A stretch of DNA of 7,943 nucleotides from positions 1-7,943 of the forward strand of contig JAKAAD010000046.1 of the NCBI GenBank assembly GCA_021802305.1, read 5' to 3'. The position numbers and the translations under genes were made by a program. Under the pieces are notes generated by a model that did no database searches, was not told where the DNA came from, and saw nothing but the letters and a program-made list of their open reading frames with translations. This DNA comes from a bacterium (lineage in GTDB: Bacteria > Chlamydiota > Chlamydiia > Chlamydiales > Rhabdochlamydiaceae). Shown here in pieces: positions 7,435-7,943 of this stretch; position 1 is the first letter of the stretch, and the number at the start of each line of letters is the position of its first letter.

Positions 7435-7824
7435 GTGGTGTCATGGGACGACATAAAAAAAAGTACATTAGAAGCGAAAGGCCTCTCAGCAAATGAGAAA
7501 GAACTGATTTGCATCAACGAGCTTCAAGGTATGCGAGCCAATACTTGGCCCGTTCGAAAGGAAAAAGAAGAACAATGCGAGCAACTTCAAACAAAACTTG
7601 CTGCCTTAGATAAAGAGTTAGTAGAGATACAGTCCTCGCGAGCAGTTTCCGCATCGATGCAGGAAAATGTAGAATATGTGGTTCTGAAAAGTTTGCAAGA
7701 GGTGAGAAAGGCGGCGCAACGGGTGTACAATGTTCTTCCCGGACCGGTGATCACCACGTTTAGTGGAACAACAGCAGTCATGCTGGCGCCTTTTTTTTTT
7801 CGTTATTTTCATTCTCCTTCTTGA
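7435..7824 (+). CDS. Unrecognised small coiled-coil protein, 3' end possibly frameshifted
   Basis: I do not recognise this 129-residue product. Residues about 40-95 are rich in Glu, Lys, Gln, Leu and Ala with heptad-like spacing (for example EQLQTKLAALDKELVEIQ), suggesting a coiled coil. From about 100 (LPGPVITTFSG) the chain becomes hydrophobic and ends in PFFFRYFHSPS as read. The start is uncertain: GTG at 7435 or 7438 comes straight after an in-frame TAA, with no good ribosome site, and the first in-frame ATG is at 7531. A run of ten T (7791-7800) lies in the last codons. Shifting by one base there gives about 159 residues with a continuous hydrophobic stretch, VMLAPFFFVIFILLL, then a soluble tail ending at TAG 7913-7915, which looks like a membrane-anchored protein. 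The gene follows murA, the position of tarp in C. trachomatis, but no Tarp similarity is visible. That a gene is here is likely; its exact ends are not settled. Confidence 0.55.
   Translation: MVSWDDIKKSTLEAKGLSANEKELICINELQGMRANTWPVRKEKEEQCEQLQTKLAALDKELVEIQSSRAVSASMQENVEYVVLKSLQEVRKAAQRVYNVLPGPVITTFSGTTAVMLAPFFFRYFHSPS
7791..7800 (+). repeat. Homopolymer T10 inside a coding region, possible slippage site
   Basis: Ten consecutive T follow GGCGCC near the 3' end of the small gene. A short hairpin, CAGCA (7772-7776) pairing with TGCTG (7781-7785) around GTCA, lies five bases upstream. Read with ten T the protein ends at 7824; with nine T the frame continues to 7915 through a strongly hydrophobic segment. 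The gap between stem and T-run and the short stem make an ordinary terminator less likely, but it is not excluded. Confidence 0.5.
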
Positions 7825-7915
7825 AAAGCAAGTTTTGCCGTTTCTTACTACAGAGAGCCTTAAGAGTAGGGTTGCCCAATGGCTCCCTTCTCAGTCGTTC
7901 AGCAAGGATGGATAG
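7802..7915 (+). pseudogene. Likely out-of-frame 3' part of the small coiled-coil gene
   Basis: This open stretch is in the frame reached by removing one T from the T10 run. It encodes VIFILLLEKQVLPF and then a polar tail ending SFSKDG before TAG at 7913-7915. Joined to the upstream AVMLAPFFF it makes an uninterrupted membrane-type helix, which is why I read it as the true C-terminus of the 7435 gene. The break may be real decay, a sequencing or assembly error, or a site of productive slippage. The third frame is also open here, to the window end, but gives an Arg-rich sequence with no clear membrane segment. Confidence 0.4.
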
Positions 7916-7943
7916 GGAATCTTATCAAAGACGAGAGCAATAC

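Noticed and set aside
7772..7800. Hairpin CAGCA/TGCTG plus T10 as an intrinsic terminator
   Set aside because: The stem is 5 bp and separated from the T-run by five bases, and it lies inside a frame that looks coding on both sides; kept as a slippage candidate instead.
7891..7943. Minus-strand frame reading IALVFDKIPYPSLLND before a TGA, possibly the tail of a convergent gene
   Set aside because: Only 16 residues are inside the window; it looks protein-like but cannot be supported, and it overlaps the shifted-frame tail of the small gene.
7908..7943. ATG at 7908 (MDRESYQRREQY) open to the window end, overlapping the shifted-frame TAG at 7913
   Set aside because: Only 12 codons are visible and the AAGG lies directly against the ATG; it could be the next gene start but there is too little to call.

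Overview
The window looks like a piece of chromosome from a member of the Chlamydiota, probably outside the family Chlamydiaceae. The evidence is a chlamydial-type Tsp protease with a Ser/Lys/Gln triad spaced as in C. trachomatis CT441, a glutamyl-tRNA synthetase next to it, and a MurA very close to the chlamydial form. The Chlamydiaceae hallmarks do not all hold: MurA keeps its catalytic cysteine, Ddl is not fused to MurC, and no cysteine-rich outer-membrane protein genes lie between tsp and gltX. All sequence comparisons are from memory; no database was searched.

Layout, left to right. tsp (65-2026, +) encodes an exported C-terminal processing protease. A gap of 120 bases follows, then gltX (2147-3652, +). 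gltX overlaps by four bases (ATGA) a cysJ-like gene (3649-4806, +) that encodes only the FAD/NADPH half of a sulfite-reductase-type flavoprotein. That gene meets ddl (4785-5909, -) tail to tail with a 22-base coding overlap. ddl is divergent from murA (5989-7365, +), and the 79 bases between them must hold both start regions. After murA comes a weak hairpin, then a small unrecognised gene with a coiled coil (7435-7824, +). A run of ten T near its 3' end appears to cut off a membrane segment that is encoded one frame over.

Functionally the window is mostly housekeeping: periplasmic proteolysis, Glu-tRNA charging, NADPH-dependent electron transfer, and two peptidoglycan-precursor steps. MurA makes the first committed precursor and Ddl makes the D-Ala-D-Ala dipeptide. 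tsp, gltX and murA come in the same order as CT441, CT445 and CT455 of C. trachomatis, so the window reads as a shortened or rearranged version of that region. The unknown small gene sits where C. trachomatis has the effector gene tarp (CT456).

I see no tRNA, rRNA, CRISPR array, insertion sequence or phage gene. I do not see an obvious new multi-gene system. The most interesting items are the homopolymer frame problem in the last gene, the retained MurA cysteine, the unfused ddl, and the orphan CysJ-like reductase.
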